Below are positions 62,998 to 64,000 of a stretch of 64,000 nucleotides of DNA, piece by piece; position 1 is the stretch's first letter; every line of letters starts with the position of its first letter. Both the position numbers and the translations under genes were made by a program. The stretch is taken from NCBI RefSeq assembly GCF_039523235.1, contig NZ_BAAAEX010000001.1. One strand, given 5' to 3'. The stretch comes from Castellaniella ginsengisoli (lineage in GTDB: Bacteria; Pseudomonadota; Gammaproteobacteria; Burkholderiales; Burkholderiaceae_B). A model generated the notes under the pieces. That model saw nothing but the letters and a program-made list of their open reading frames with translations. It made no database searches and was not told the origin of the DNA.

Positions 62998-64000
62998 CGG
63001 GCTTCTGGCAACCGGGGTCGTTTGCAGGACTGGAGGCGCGTACGCGCCGGATGGCGGATGCCTTGAGCCATCGGGGGCCGGATGATAGCGGCGTCTGGGT
63101 TGATGAGGTCGCAGGCCTTGCTTTGGGCCACCGCCGCCTGTCCATCGTGGAACTGTCCGCCGCCGGCCACCAGCCGATGCACTCGTCCTGCGGCCGGTAT
63201 GTGCTGGTCTTCAACGGTGAAATCTACAACCATCTGGATCTGCGGGCTGGGCTCGGTGATACCGGACGAGAGTGGCGCGGGCACTCGGATACTGAAACCC
63301 TGCTGGCATGCATCCAGTCCTGGGGACTGAAACGAACCCTGGAGCAGGCGGTCGGCATGTTTGCGCTGGCCTTATGGGATCGGCAACGCCAGATGCTCAG
63401 TCTGGCGCGGGACCGCTTGGGTGAAAAACCCTTGTATTGGGGCTGGCAAGGCGACATGCTGCTGTTCGGCTCAGAACTGAAAGCTTTGCGGGCGCATCCG
63501 GATTTCCGGGGCGCAGTGGACAGGGGGGCGCTGGCGTTGTATTTGCGTCATGGCTACGTGCCGACGCCGTGGTCGATCTATCAGGATGTGTTCAAGCTGC
63601 CGCAGGGCCAATGGATCGATATTCCTCTGGGGCAGGGGGCATTCGTAGCCAAGGCGGCTGCTCCGCAGCCGTTCTGGAATTTCAACGAGATCGTCGCCCA
63701 GGGATGCGCGCAGCCATTTGCCGGCGATGAGACGGCGGCAATCGATGCTCTGGAATCAAGGCTGTCGGACACGATCGGACAGCAGATGTTGGCCGATGTG
63801 CCTGTCGGGGCGTTTTTCAGCGGCGGAATCGACAGCACTACGGTAGTGTCGTTGATGCAAAAGCTCAGCGCCAAGCCCGTGCGGACCTTTACGATTGGTT
63901 TCAGCGGCAGTGAATATGACGAGGCCGCGCATGCTTTGGCGATTGCCAGGCATCTGGGGACGGACCACATGCCGCTGCTTGTGCGGCCAGAAGATGCGCT
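62985..64000 (+). CDS. asnB: asparagine synthase-like amidotransferase, copy 2, partial
   Basis: First 338 residues of a class II amidotransferase, cut by the right edge. Cys2 nucleophile in MCGITGFW, RGPDDSGVW, FNGEIYNHLDLR, GEKPLYWGWQGDMLLFGSEL and the PP-loop FFSGGIDSTTVVSLM (near residue 280) are present. It is a paralogue of the copy at 54167, with matching block order throughout. ATG at 62985 lies inside the end of the Wzy-like gene. Complete copies are about 600-630 residues. Confidence 0.9.
   Translation, partial: MCGITGFWQPGSFAGLEARTRRMADALSHRGPDDSGVWVDEVAGLALGHRRLSIVELSAAGHQPMHSSCGRYVLVFNGEIYNHLDLRAGLGDTGREWRGHSDTETLLACIQSWGLKRTLEQAVGMFALALWDRQRQMLSLARDRLGEKPLYWGWQGDMLLFGSELKALRAHPDFRGAVDRGALALYLRHGYVPTPWSIYQDVFKLPQGQWIDIPLGQGAFVAKAAAPQPFWNFNEIVAQGCAQPFAGDETAAIDALESRLSDTIGQQMLADVPVGAFFSGGIDSTTVVSLMQKLSAKPVRTFTIGFSGSEYDEAAHALAIARHLGTDHMPLLVRPEDA

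Noticed and set aside
1..64000. CRISPR arrays, tRNA or rRNA genes, complete insertion sequences
   Set aside because: No repeat-spacer pattern, cloverleaf-like segment, ribosomal sequence or inverted-repeat-bounded transposase was seen on reading the window.

Overview
The window is a contiguous stretch of a GC-rich proteobacterial chromosome. Gene content, protein families and codon use point to the Burkholderiales, most likely Alcaligenaceae (Bordetella/Achromobacter/Castellaniella-like); this is inference, because no rRNA or other taxonomic marker is present. No rRNA, tRNA, CRISPR array or complete insertion sequence was seen. One ambiguous base (N at 23144) marks a probable assembly gap inside an rfaH-like gene.

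Region 1 (1-12.6 kb) is a catecholate siderophore locus. On the minus strand, a Fur-box promoter (4447-4465) drives an EntE-like 2,3-dihydroxybenzoate ligase, a free-standing aryl carrier protein and an EntF-like NRPS cut by the left edge. Its visible adenylation-pocket residues equal those of serine-activating EntF. A second minus-strand operon (9178 to 4509) encodes a FecCD permease, ATPase, periplasmic binding protein, esterase and Sfp-type phosphopantetheinyl transferase. Divergent from it are a second esterase and a FepA/BfeA-type TonB receptor preceded by a long palindrome. Dihydroxybenzoate synthesis genes (entA, entC, isochorismatase) are not in view.

Region 2 (12.6-26.4 kb) mixes housekeeping genes with five type II toxin-antitoxin modules: MazEF, a RelE-like/XRE pair, VapBC, BrnTA and HigBA. 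The housekeeping genes are a beta-oxidation pair (HAD/ECH fusion plus thiolase, with a PsrA-like palindrome upstream), pgi, an NCS2 nucleobase permease, rfaH and an O-antigen ligase-like gene. A RAYT-family protein that has lost its HUH motif lies between mazF and the fad genes.

Region 3 (26.4-64 kb) is a surface-polysaccharide locus. galE and an autotransporter precede an ops element (29781-29792), the recruitment site for RfaH. The high-GC part (29.8-39.6 kb) encodes the UDP-ManNAc3NAcA pathway (WbpD, E, B, I) plus a WbpG/HisH/HisF amidination set, an EPS-type MarR regulator, an acyltransferase and a flippase. An AT-richer cassette (about 39.6-54.2 kb) carries a second flippase, the pseudaminic acid pathway (PseB, C, G, H, I and an unusual NeuB-like/cytidylyltransferase fusion), a Pse-associated methylase and a second WbpG/HisH/HisF set. 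GC-rich sequence then returns with two asparagine-synthetase homologues, an acyltransferase, glycosyltransferases and two Wzy-like proteins, one fused to a glycosyltransferase. The second asnB runs off the right edge. Most genes overlap by 4 bases, which suggests one long RfaH-dependent operon. The predicted product is one or two glycans carrying amidino forms of a diamino-uronic acid and of a nonulosonic acid. UDP-GlcNAc dehydrogenase, an initiating transferase and a chain-length regulator are not in view.
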